From Gracilaria domingensis (Eukaryota; Rhodophyta; Florideophyceae; Gracilariales; Gracilariaceae), in the NCBI GenBank assembly GCA_022539475.1, contig VCMS01000012.1, positions 434,001 through 498,000 of the forward strand: 64,000 nucleotides of DNA, given 5' to 3'. Below, piece by piece: positions 51,061 to 60,422 of the stretch; positions within the stretch are counted from its first letter, which is position 1; each line of letters begins with the position of its first letter. Under the pieces are notes generated by a model. That model saw only the letters and a list, made by a program, of their open reading frames with translations. It searched no databases and was not told where the DNA came from. Position numbers and translations under genes: made by a program.

Positions 51061-53577
51061 GAGTGCATCTGCCTGCAGATTCAACGTTCCTTTTTTGTAC
51101 GTAACTGTGAAATCGAACTCCGATAACCTCAAGCGCCAACGCATCAAGCGTCCTGATGGTTCCGAGATTTCCATGAGCCATCGGAGAGATGAGTGGTCCG
51201 TATGTACCGTAAAATGGTTGCCCATAAGATATGGCCTCAGTGTAGTTAGAGCCCATACAACGGCTAAGCACTCTTTCTCCGAAACTGAGTAGTTACGTTC
51301 GTGTACGTTCAAGGATCGCGACCAGTATCCAATTGGATGTCTCACGCCGTCTTCCGTGACCTGAAACAGGGCGCAACCAACCTGGTGTGCACTGGCGTCA
51401 GTGTCTACTTCGAATGGAAGTCCTAGTTTAGGCAAAGCCAAGATTGGCGGTGACGTTACTGCGTCAATTAATGCCGAAAAGGCAGACGCTTCCGCGTCGC
51501 CTAGGGGTTCCAGTTGAACTGGTTGACCTTTTCTCAAAAGGTGGTTAAGGGGGGTCGCAATATCTGCGAAGTTCGGGACAAAACGCCGATATACATTACA
51601 AAGACCCAGAAAACTGCGGAGTTCCGTTTGTGTCGTAGGGTGTTTCGCTTCCTTCAGCGACTTCACGCGAACTGCGTCAACTGAGAGCTGTCCAGGTCGA
51701 ATGATATGCCCTAGGTATTTGACAGAATCTGTGAAGAACTCGCACTTCTTGAGTTTCAGCGTAATGCCCGCGTCCCTGAGGACTCTCATGACGTCCCGGA
51801 CGTGTGTTAAGTGGTCATCAAGGTTATCGGAGAACACGATGATATCGTCAAGATACACCAAGCAGGTCTTCCACTTGAATCGAGCCAAGAGGATATCGAT
51901 AGCACGTTGAAACGAAGCCGGTGCGTTGGTTAATCCGAACGGCATTCGCTTAAACCGGTACAAACCTTGGTGGCACACAAAAGCAGTTTTGTCCTTATCC
52001 TTTTCACGGATCAGAACTTGCCAGTATCCCCAATTGGCATCCAAGGCGGTGAACACTGTAGCACTCCCAAGCGAGTCAATGTATTCGTCCATCCTGGGTA
52101 TGGGATAAACGTCTTTGACGGTGACCGAATTTAGACGACGGTAATCAATACAGAATCGCCACGATCCGTCCGCTTTTGGAACTAGCACCACGGGTGAGGC
52201 CCAAGCGGATTGAGCCGCCTCTATGACGCCAGCGCGTAACATCTTCTCAACCTGAGATTGCTCTTCTTCCCTAGCTTTGGGACCAGCCCGGTATGGGTGT
52301 TGGGAAATGGGGCTAGTACCTAGAAGTAGGTCAATACGGTGTTCCGTGATTCCAATTGTCCCGAGGGATCCATCCCACATGGGTGTGAACTCCCTCAACA
52401 TTTCTCTTAGCTTACCTCTATGAGATTCAGGTACATGATTAAAATTCAACTGTTCCAGTTCCTTGACAGGGTCTGTATCTTCCGTTCCTGGTGGCAACGC
52501 TTTACCCTCGGTGGGTGCCAGCGATTCGGTAACTTCGCTCGCCGGGGTAACCGATGCGGTAAAAGCGGTTTCCGCTGATCCCTCCCCCTCCTTAGCATCG
52601 GTTATACCGAGAACATCCGCAACGGGTATCTTCGTCGGTACGATAGCAGCAGGGTGTGGGAGAGTGGTACCAAGGATTTGGTTTTTAGCTAACCACTGTC
52701 GGGTTGTGCCAAAGTTGGCGACCAAAACTCTGAATGGTTTGTCGGGTTCCACCGAGATTACTCCGTTCGCCAAAGCGAGTTGCTTCTGATCATACAATGA
52801 TGGCAATGGTTGTACCACACGTAGGCCAGACTGCTTAGTAGTTATGGTGACCCAAACTTGGGATTGCGCAGGGATTGCGATGGCATGAGCCACATGGAGC
52901 TTAGATGATACCGGGTCGACGGTTGGAACTTCCTGTGCAGCAGGGAGCGGGACGCGCTTGCGTGTAGCTCTCTTTAGCGGTTTCCTTACAATCGGTATTT
53001 CGGAACCATCATCCATGGTAACAACTCGAGCTCGAGGTCGAATCGCTTCAACAAAACGGTCACAAAAGTCACAACCGAGTATCACCGGTGCGGCAATGCT
53101 TTTGCAAACCATGAAATCCACTTTAACCATACAGGTTCCTAATCGTACCATGAGAGGTATGTACCCAAGAGTACGCAACGGGTTATTGTTGGCATCCGCG
53201 ATGTCCAAACCTGGACCATGACGAATTTCATCCCGTAGCGCGGGTGGCACCAACTCAAGGTGAATCAGGTTCGGTGCAGCTCCTGTATCCAACACAGACA
53301 GCTTTCGAACCATGAACTGGTTAGACAAGCCAAGATCGGCATAAACTTTGTAGTTTCTCTTGGCCATCACAAGAACTCTTTCCGGAATACGGAGATTACG
53401 GGACCGTATCCACGGACGACGTGGAACCGAAAGGTGTTCTGAGCTCACGTCAGTTGTAGCCGCTATCCTTGAAAGGATTCTAACAGCTGGGGAGCGAAGC
53501 TGTGACGCCTCGGGCGCCTTCAACTTCGGCTCGGAAGGCGCCCCTCCCGTAGGGGAAACTCCCGAAGTCAGTTTTTC
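50911..53577 (-). CDS. Pol N-terminal part: protease, reverse transcriptase, RNase H (inner element)
   Basis: Lies in the -1 frame relative to gag and has no ATG at its front, so it is expected to be made as a Gag-Pol fusion by frameshifting at 53571-53577. Protease: VLDTGAAPN (codons near 53280). RT: FCIDYRRLN, ALDANWGYWQV, MPFGLTNAPASFQ, and the YLDD catalytic box at 51844-51855. RNase H: VDTDAS, EKECLAVVWAL, HTDHSSLRWL, ALSRLG. After ALSRLG the homology leaves this frame (near 51058) because one base is missing compared with the outer copy; the shifted frame ends at 50911. Apart from that the enzyme motifs are intact. Confidence 0.9.
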   Translation of the reverse strand, partial: EKLTSGVSPTGGAPSEPKLKAPEASQLRSPAVRILSRIAATTDVSSEHLSVPRRPWIRSRNLRIPERVLVMAKRNYKVYADLGLSNQFMVRKLSVLDTGAAPNLIHLELVPPALRDEIRHGPGLDIADANNNPLRTLGYIPLMVRLGTCMVKVDFMVCKSIAAPVILGCDFCDRFVEAIRPRARVVTMDDGSEIPIVRKPLKRATRKRVPLPAAQEVPTVDPVSSKLHVAHAIAIPAQSQVWVTITTKQSGLRVVQPLPSLYDQKQLALANGVISVEPDKPFRVLVANFGTTRQWLAKNQILGTTLPHPAAIVPTKIPVADVLGITDAKEGEGSAETAFTASVTPASEVTESLAPTEGKALPPGTEDTDPVKELEQLNFNHVPESHRGKLREMLREFTPMWDGSLGTIGITEHRIDLLLGTSPISQHPYRAGPKAREEEQSQVEKMLRAGVIEAAQSAWASPVVLVPKADGSWRFCIDYRRLNSVTVKDVYPIPRMDEYIDSLGSATVFTALDANWGYWQVLIREKDKDKTAFVCHQGLYRFKRMPFGLTNAPASFQRAIDILLARFKWKTCLVYLDDIIVFSDNLDDHLTHVRDVMRVLRDAGITLKLKKCEFFTDSVKYLGHIIRPGQLSVDAVRVKSLKEAKHPTTQTELRSFLGLCNVYRRFVPNFADIATPLNHLLRKGQPVQLEPLGDAEASAFSALIDAVTSPPILALPKLGLPFEVDTDASAHQVGCALFQVTEDGVRHPIGYWSRSLNVHERNYSVSEKECLAVVWALTTLRPYLMGNHFTVHTDHSSLRWLMEISEPSGRLMRWRLRLSEFDFTVTYKKGTLNLQADALSRLGQMQKRHQLTIWTYHALWWKNKQVGSNPCRMTSVTTSCSLLRSWIP
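52582..52595 (-). other. Internal polypurine-tract copy 2
   Basis: Same 14 bases (minus strand CTAAGGAGGGGGAG), between protease and RT, read as K-E-G-E. Confidence 0.75.
53512..53577 (-). promoter_or_regulatory. Candidate -1 gag-pol frameshift signal
   Basis: On the minus strand the gag frame ends CAG AAA AAC TGA, giving GAAAAAC (53571-53577) directly before the stop. Downstream, 53534-53543 and 53512-53521 form a perfect 10-bp stem with a 12-nt loop. Seven loop bases (53523-53529) can pair with 53562-53568, just after the slip site, as in a pseudoknot. The pol frame is exactly the -1 frame. GAAAAAC is a weaker slip sequence than AAAAAAC, and the stem is about 27 nt away, which is long. Confidence 0.5.
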
Positions 53578-55637
53578 TGAGCGGGGCTCACCGAATTCGG
53601 TGCGTGAACTCCGTTCGGGGGGCCTAACTGAACCCCATGCGTGGGTACTTCGCCTTGAACCTGATTCGAAGGTGCCTGTGCCGGAACGGAGGGCTGAGCA
53701 TAGACCGGAACCGGTAATCCCAGTTCAGCTCTGGCCTTATCATATTCCTTTCGTGGAACAGATTCCTTTTCCTCGGGCGTGAGGGCGTCGTAATACGCAA
53801 TAATTTTCGGCCGGTGCGACGGCGGAAATACGCACTGCGTCGATACGTGACCTGGAAGGTAGCACTGGTAACATATGACCGAGGCCGGTTTGTCGCGAGG
53901 GCGATTGTCCACTCGACGTTGTGGTGCTGTGTCCTTCCACCCTGGACGGTTCAGACGCGACGAATTGTTAGCGTAAGGCAGCGGGGCTGCAGGCACCCGG
54001 ACACCTTGGGCATACAATGCGGGGTCTTCTTCCGTGCTCGGAATCGAGGTTGACGGCAGGTCCGTAGATCCGTAAGAATCGGGGTTACTTCCGATGAAGT
54101 GGACGTTATCAGCATCACCGACAGCGGTTTCACGTCGCAAAACCGACATCGATGGTGACGAACTCTCCGCGAGTAGCGCTTTCGAGCGGCGCTGCCCCGG
54201 GTTGCGGGCTCGATACGTCTCTCCTTCCGCCTGGGCGTAATTAACCAACTCTAGGTACGTCATTCGGCGTTTTTCCTCGCGTCGGCGAGCGACCAACGAC
54301 CGAATGGTGGGGTCCAAACCATCAACAAACATGGTACACCGCTCCTGTGCGGAATACACATTACCACATCGGTGAAACGCTTTGTTCAACCGCGTTGAAT
54401 AAACCGTTTCAGATTCTCCACTCTTCTGTCTAGTGTCGCGAACAGCAAGAGTAGCGCTGTAAATCGCGTTGGAAGTCGCGTACGACCTGAGAAGGTAGTT
54501 CACGGCTTCCGGCCAACACGTGACTCCTCCTTCCGAGGCTCTCGAGGTTCCTCGAACTGAGTTGTACTGATCTTCCGCAGTCCCTGTTAGGAAGTACGGC
54601 AGTGCCACATATGCCTGTGCTTCACTCATACCGAGTATATCGGCCTCCTGGACGAACCTGGCAAGGAAATCTAAGATAAGGATAGGATCTGTCCCCGAGA
54701 ACTTCCTTGTATCAAGGGTAACATTCAACCTTCGAATGTAGTCCTTCACCTTACCGGTTCCTCGCGAGGAGCGATTCGAAGTAACATCCTCCAACCGATA
54801 ATAGCGGTACGACAACAGCTTTGTGTAGAGCGGGTCCGTCGGCTTTAACTCTTTGAGTCCCAAGTGGCGCCGTCCTTTCACGCGTGATCTCATCACTGCC
54901 TGAGTAGACTGCGTCGCTTTCGACCGTGTCGAACGTGACCTATGACGGTTGTCATCACTATCAGATGAGTCTGACGAACTGTCTTCAGTCATGCCGCTCG
55001 AGTCAGAGCGCGATGAATCCGAATCATAGTGAACTCGTTTTGGGTGTCGACGTTTCTGCTTCACCGAACGATGGTCTTCATCCGCCGATGGATTTCCTTG
55101 AGGAACCTGTGCGTCCACAGCTTCATCCATGCGCATTGTATCCTCCAGCGTTTCCAAGCGCGAACGAATTCGACCGATATCGGTGCGCATTTCCTCGACA
55201 AATGCCCGGTACTCCGTGACGAAGACGTCTGGGGTACCCAGGTTTTCCATAATGGAATTCACGTCCCTTCTCAGAAGACGTAAGTCTCCTGAGACATCCC
55301 TCACCTGGGCATTATCAACCTGCGTCCTCAACGAGGTAACATCCTGTAGGAGTTCCACGTGAGCAGCGTGATTAATATCCAAGCGGGATTCCAACCTAGC
55401 CAACTCGGCTACGGTAGCAGCGTTAGGGTTAACCATGGATGGTGTCTCAACGACGGGTTGAGCAGAACCCACATTTTCCTTAGGTGCTTCCGTAACTGAA
55501 CGCGTTCTCCGGGGGCGGGGTACGACCTCAAGAGGTTGCGCCTCATCTGGAATAGACCGGGACGTCGGTGCAACGGGTGGAACCGCAGCTGACGACCGCG
55601 CTGAACCAGCTCGAGAACCTCGAGGCGGTTGCGGCAT
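53568..55637 (-). CDS. Gag polyprotein (inner element)
   Basis: 690 residues from ATG 55635-55637. The N-terminal part is disordered, followed by a coiled stretch (ARLESRLDINHAAHVELL) and an S/D/R-rich linker. The retrotransposon gag domain follows: RKFSGTDPILILDFLARF to the YSTRLNKAFHRCG...LVARRREEKRRMTYLELVNYAQ region. One CCHC knuckle, CYQCYLPGHVSTQC, binds the RNA near the C-terminus. Together these form the capsid and nucleocapsid. The ORF starts about 245 bp inside the 5' LTR. Confidence 0.88.
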   Translation of the reverse strand: MPQPPRGSRAGSARSSAAVPPVAPTSRSIPDEAQPLEVVPRPRRTRSVTEAPKENVGSAQPVVETPSMVNPNAATVAELARLESRLDINHAAHVELLQDVTSLRTQVDNAQVRDVSGDLRLLRRDVNSIMENLGTPDVFVTEYRAFVEEMRTDIGRIRSRLETLEDTMRMDEAVDAQVPQGNPSADEDHRSVKQKRRHPKRVHYDSDSSRSDSSGMTEDSSSDSSDSDDNRHRSRSTRSKATQSTQAVMRSRVKGRRHLGLKELKPTDPLYTKLLSYRYYRLEDVTSNRSSRGTGKVKDYIRRLNVTLDTRKFSGTDPILILDFLARFVQEADILGMSEAQAYVALPYFLTGTAEDQYNSVRGTSRASEGGVTCWPEAVNYLLRSYATSNAIYSATLAVRDTRQKSGESETVYSTRLNKAFHRCGNVYSAQERCTMFVDGLDPTIRSLVARRREEKRRMTYLELVNYAQAEGETYRARNPGQRRSKALLAESSSPSMSVLRRETAVGDADNVHFIGSNPDSYGSTDLPSTSIPSTEEDPALYAQGVRVPAAPLPYANNSSRLNRPGWKDTAPQRRVDNRPRDKPASVICYQCYLPGHVSTQCVFPPSHRPKIIAYYDALTPEEKESVPRKEYDKARAELGLPVPVYAQPSVPAQAPSNQVQGEVPTHGVQLGPPNGVHAPNSVSPAQKN

Positions 55638-55860
55638 ACTGAAAACCAGTAAGCAATCTGATCCAGATGATCCAGTTAAACTCGTACACGAGTCTCCAAA
55701 GAACAAGAAAACTCAATAAACCTTCTCGGTAAACCACCACGTCAGCGGTTCACGTTCAAAAGTTGTCAACCTCCAAAACTCTAAAGAGTCCCCTGATCGT
55801 TGTCAGAAAACGGTGATCCGTCAACAATCAAGTCAATTCCACGACAGTGACCTAAAACGG

Positions 55861-55878
55861 TTCTAGGTCGGGAGACCA
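55861..55878 (-). other. Candidate primer-binding site
   Basis: Three bases inside the 5' LTR the minus strand reads TGGTCTCCCGACC..., starting with TGG as PBSs complementary to a tRNA CCA end do. The tRNA is not identified. Confidence 0.45.
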
Positions 55879-55881
55879 CTT

Positions 55882-56857
55882 TGTGGGGCAAACTCGGAAG
55901 AGTGAAACCCACCAGACTGTCCGAAGGTCCGCTCTCGTGAGAGATGGCAGACCAGTGACAGAGCCCTCTGTACCACCGTAACTCGGTTGTAAGGCCGAAG
56001 TGGCAACTGGCTATACCTACAGAGGTGATAGGCCACGTGGTGAGGAAACGATGAGAAACTCCAGAGATGGGGTGGTATCGGCAACGATGAAACACGACCA
56101 ACGACAGGTGTAGTCCCGAGAGGGAAAGCAACAGAAAACAACAACCAAACAACACCCACACGCGACGGGTAGGGCCTCCTCGGCACTGTGCCCGGAGCGG
56201 GGCGAGATCCTCCAACGGTAATGCACGGGTTTCCGTAAACACGGCAAAACTCTATACAGAGTCGGATCACTTCGTAATCTAGTCCTATACCTCCTCGGTA
56301 CGACCCTCAGGTCCCGACATCAACGACAGATGTTCCTCAAAGGTACCGAGAGGGTAGGACCACCGTAACCAGACGTGGCTATACTCGCGAGAGTGATAAC
56401 CCACGTAGGCGGTTGGCGCCAGAGCCTCACTCGTGTAGAGTCCACTCAAGAGAGCGCTACTCGACAAAGAGTTCACTTAGAAGTGCCCGGGTTGACTTTA
56501 CAAAGGTGCTCGCGACGACGAGGTCGAGCTCACCTAAGTAGGTCCAAACTAACTATGTACACGTGGTGCACACCCGCAGGGGTCCGTACACGTGGCTAGC
56601 CCAGTGTCAGGCACCTCAGGTGCACTACCTATTGTCCCGTAATATGCACACACACGGTGGTGTAGTACACGCGTCCACCTAGCGGTATTGGCCAGCAATG
56701 GCAACCCTGATTACAGGTAACTGTGGGAAAGCCATTCCAAAAAGTAACCGCCAAAATTGGGTCCAACTCATAACTCTTCGAGTGCATCCTCGTATCACTC
56801 CCCTGAGTATATGAGGCGCATCATCCTGATAACCACGCAAAAATGCGTTGCTCTACA
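55882..56857 (-). repeat. Inner element 5' LTR (right copy)
   Basis: Direct repeat of 44900-45875, offset 10,982 bp. Followed by GTTTG. It should carry the minus-strand promoter for gag-pol. Confidence 0.93.
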
Positions 56858-56862
56858 GTTTG

Positions 56863-58092
56863 GCTTACTCCAGGGTTGGAAGGTTGCGATATGATCATCC
56901 GATTCCGGCAGAATTCGACTTCGACGTGTCGCACTATCGTACCTACGGGGAGGTCTCATATGGCAACGCGTTGGCGGAGTTTCCGGAAGCGGAGCATCGG
57001 TATCACTTGGGTGAAGTGGATCCTGATATCCTCCTGTGGAGTCGTCCCTTGCTGAGGGCAGAGTTCCGATACCTGTCACGGAGTAGGCGTCACAACCGTG
57101 ATCTCTATGATTTCGAGAGGCGGGTCCGGTTTGAGCGGAATGCGCGCTCCTGTCGGGGACTTCTGATTCCGTATCCAAATTTGGAGGTCGATCGTTTGCG
57201 CTTCGATGCCTTACCGTCCCGATACGTGGGCCTTCCATCGTGGTGGAGTCGGGTAGAGGTCCTTGCGGGGTGTTTTGCTGAACTCCCGCCGAGCATCTAC
57301 TATATCGGCTCGCGGTTGATAGACAATCCCGACTCGGGCTATTGGTCGTTGGTACTCGCCGAGTGGGCTGCCCGCGTCGCGGTTCACCTCCTGTGGGATG
57401 TCTATGATCACTTCCGCTTGTGGTATATTCCTCCAAATTTGAGGTGGCTCCTTCGAAGGATTGATCTCGTTACCCCCTTGGGTTCCGAGGCTAACCAGGA
57501 AGAGGTTGGGGAGTTGTTGGATGTAATCGACAGGGTCGATTGGGACCGAGTTCCGGTAGCTTGGCAGCCTGACAGGCGACAGCGTTTCCGCGACCGATCA
57601 CCGGGGCGAATTTCCACCCGTTCCGGGGTCTGGGTGTACTACGACCCGTGGGAGCGCCAGCTCATCTCTCAAGAGCAAGCGAACGCGATGGCCGCACTTC
57701 CCCGCGCTATGCCGGTAGGTCACCCAGTTGGGTTTGTGTTCCCTGAGGACTATGCCGTGCCCTCGGATGTCCCTGATCCAATGGTGGATAATGATGAGAT
57801 CGCCGTCGTTGCCGGAACAGGCCAACTCACTGGCATTCCGAATACGGACCCGAACGCAACAGCGGTCCCAACGGAGGGCGCTCCTGCCCCTGAGGGATGG
57901 TCCTTGATAGCTCCCACCGCACAACCGGCAAATTGGGCCGGAAGCGTGGCTTCCCTTCGGGCCGATCTCCAGGCTCATGGCGTGCCAATCCCTCCGGGCG
58001 TGAACACCATCGCAGGGCTAGCGGCCCTCGCGAGCGAGTACTTCTCACAGAATCCCAACGCGGGAAGCGGTGCTCCCTCCACTGGCGGTTAG
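56863..58092 (+). pseudogene. Outer element antisense ORF (aORF), C-terminal half
   Basis: Continues in phase from 44899 after removal of the insertion and one GTTTG; 409 codons to the stop at 58090-58092. Together with the front half the original protein had 685 residues. It has no internal stop or frameshift, in contrast to the damaged pol of the same element. Conserved blocks match the inner copy: HYRTYGEVSYGNALA, LLRAEFRYL, RRVRFERNARS, LIPYPN, CFAELPPSIYYIGSRLI and FRLWYIPPNLR. A D/S-rich region and a P/A/G-rich tail follow. Function unknown. Confidence 0.8.
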
Positions 58093-58525
58093 CCCCTCAT
58101 GAGGTCTTCCTCCAATATTAGAGTGTCTTGTGATAGTTTCCAATTAAAGCCAGCTAGTGGCAAGTTTTCCCTTACCGTCGTCGAGGTGTGCTTCTCGGCG
58201 ACGAGCTTCTTCTTCTTACTTCTTCCTCTTCCTTCTTCAGGACCTTCTCCTTCTTCCTTCCATAGGATTCTCAGCATCCTTCTTCTCTTCCCTTCCATGG
58301 CTTCTCGGCGTAGATATCTTCTTTCTCCTTTTTAGGCATTTTCTACTTTTCCGCAATGCGGCATTGTCCCGATAATTCGGTGGTTACTACTACTAACACT
58401 TCTCTCCTATTATACAGAGGATCTCTTCCTACTTCTTGACTTCATCTTCTCTTCTCGAGCGTCACTCTTCTCTTCTTCAAACCGCAGGGCGGGCACGAGA
58501 ACTGTAAACTGCACCGGTTAACGGG
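58093..58525. other. Non-coding gap between convergent ORFs of the outer element
   Basis: 433 bp, T/C-rich on the plus strand, corresponding to 47810-48178 of the inner element. Confidence 0.5.
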
Positions 58526-58774
58526 CTACCCCACCATCGCATTGTCCAACGTTGGAGGCAATGGTGTCCGAGACCGGCGATGATACGACAAGACCTTGGA
58601 CCTAGGGAGGTGTTCAATTGGCTCCCAAGTGTCCTCCTCTGGGGAATAGCCGTACCAACGGATTCTATACAGTAGCTTCCCTTCGGGGCTTTTCTCGTGT
58701 TCCACGATATGATCTACCACGAATTCCTGTAGGTATACGCCATCCTTGGCATCTCCTGGTGCTTCTCCCGACAT
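58526..58774 (-). CDS. Small stand-alone chromodomain ORF (outer element)
   Basis: 82 residues from ATG 58772-58774 (MSGEAPGDAKDGVY). Chromodomain: FVVDHIVEHEKSPEGK, then YRIRWYGYSPEEDTWEPIEHL. The aromatic positions (F/Y, W, W) are kept. It is intact although pol of the same element is broken. As in the inner copy it is separated from the integrase frame. Confidence 0.75.
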   Translation of the reverse strand: MSGEAPGDAKDGVYLQEFVVDHIVEHEKSPEGKLLYRIRWYGYSPEEDTWEPIEHLPRSKVLSYHRRSRTPLPPTLDNAMVG

Positions 58775-59478
58775 TGGGCAGTGATGTCCAGTGGTACCCA
58801 CGCGGGTTAGTGGTCCTTGGAGGCGTTGAATCGATCTTCGGGGCGGTGGACAGGTGGAATTCGGTCTTCTCAAGCCGTCCTGACGGAGTGCGCTAACTCC
58901 CGACACGGGCGTCCAATTGCCTCACAAGTGAGTTCAACCGAAAACTCTCGATCTCCGGAGTCCGGCGAGCTCCTTTCTTTCCCAAACGGGCGGCCAACCG
59001 ACGAACGGTAGCGTCCGTTTTGCGGAACCACTTTCACTTTGGTCGCAGGAGAGCCGTTGCGGCGGAGAAGTAGCCTACAGCACTCCCTGTGCAGAGCGGC
59101 GGAACGCTGGGCCACGGCGCATATCCGGCCGTGCACTCCATTTTCATTGGATGGTGGCGCGCGCGTGTGTGCCACACATCCCGTGAACGGTATCTACAGT
59201 GTCAGTTTCCGGCAAGCGGTCGCTAAGCGGCGGGCACCACTCTCCAGCAATGGCATGAGATTACAGTATTCAATCTCGAATCTCCCGCCATAGGGCTGCG
59301 CATGCGCACTGCGCGCGGTGCCATTTACCGTAATTCCGGGTCCGACGCACTATAGCGTTCCGTCTGCTAAGCAGCGCCCTTCATGGGACTTCTCCACTTC
59401 CTGACCAAGGCTTTCCAGCACAATCCACAAGGATTCTTGTTTTCTTAACTCTACCACTGCGGGCCATTCCCAGGTGGG
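58775..59478. other. Spacer between chromodomain ORF and pol (outer element)
   Basis: 704 bp corresponding to 48422-49114. No separate gene is called. Confidence 0.4.
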
Positions 59479-60422
59479 CTATGCGTCACTTTCCATGCCG
59501 CTTCGTCCCGCGAAGGGGTCAGCGGATACTGCACGTTCGCGCGAGCGAGTTACAGCGCGTTCCAGCGACTTGGATTGCATCCCAACGGGGCCACTAACAT
59601 CCTTAGCAGCAGCACTCCCAGCAGGGGATTCTTCACTTCTTCTGACTTCGTTCCTCGCCGAGGTTTCGGAATCACGCGACGTAGCGCCAGCGCGATCGTT
59701 CCCAGTGGGGGATTCCATCTCACTCTGAGACTCAGCACCTCGGGTAGGTCCAGCGGATGCCGGAGCAACCGGAGCGCGATTTGCACTGTCCTCCCCCTCC
59801 TTAGGGTGCGATACGGCTTCCGCATTTCGCGCCAATACCGTAGACGAGGGATGAATCTCATGTATCTCAGTAGAGGGTGTAGGTGTAACCCGTGAGAGTC
59901 CGGGGTTATCCTTGAGCAACTCTGTTGTTTCAGGCAAGTCAGCGAGACCGCGCTGCGGGTGGGGCAAAACTTATGGACGGTTTGCTGCAGTACCCGTCTG
60001 TTCGGTAACTTGATGCGACGATGGACCGTTTCCGGTATCCGGCGCGGCGATAACTTCCTGTATAGGGCTCGGTGCGCGATATACTCGATCTCGCGATACC
60101 CGCTCGTGCTGATTATCGATATCAAGCACGACGGTAGTCTCCTGTATGGATACAACCCGATAGGGCCACTGGCGATTGGAGAGAGCTTATGGCGCTTCTC
60201 CTTCTCAGGATTGTAGTACTCCTTCCTGAGGAACACATAATCATCAACCCGAAGCTGCGGTAGCGGCCTACGGATTCGGCTATCGAAATTGCGCTTGTAG
60301 GCGAGTTGAGCTTTCTCCATAGAGCGCTTAGCAATAGGCACCATCGTGGTTAACCATTTCCGTTTCGCGGTGTAGCCTCGGTGTCGAGTACTCGTCCATG
60401 GTTGGCTGTGCCTCAATGGCAA
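59479..60422 (-). pseudogene. Outer element integrase C-terminal part, frame-shifted
   Basis: Homologous to the inner integrase tail but spread over three frames. The integrase frame is lost near 60370, the piece with KEYYNPEKEKRHKLSPIA changes frame again near 60170, and the P/S/T-rich tail with the polypurine-derived KEGE ends at 59479. At least two indels, so not functional. Confidence 0.75.
59791..59804 (-). other. Internal polypurine-tract copy (outer element)
   Basis: Minus strand CTAAGGAGGGGGAG, identical to the 3' PPT, in the integrase tail at the place that matches 49451-49464 of the inner element. Confidence 0.75.

Larger units (their letters stand above)
44900..56857 (-). mobile_element. 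Inner full-length Gypsy-like LTR retrotransposon, 11,958 bp
   Basis: 976-bp LTRs (44900-45875 and 55882-56857) start TGT, end ACA and show only two differences by eye. The 5-bp target duplication is GTTTG (44895-44899 and 56858-56862). The coding strand of gag-pol is minus: PBS near 55878, gag 55637-53568, protease-RT-RNase H, integrase, a separate chromodomain ORF, then the PPT at 45876-45890. A long ORF on the plus strand (45955-47809) lies between the chromodomain ORF and the 3' LTR. RT, RNase H and integrase motifs with a GPY/F-like domain and chromodomain suggest a chromovirus-like Gypsy lineage. It interrupts the aORF of its older relative. One pol frameshift near 51058 and one aORF frame change near 46070-46140 mean this copy is probably not autonomous as sequenced. 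Confidence 0.92.
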
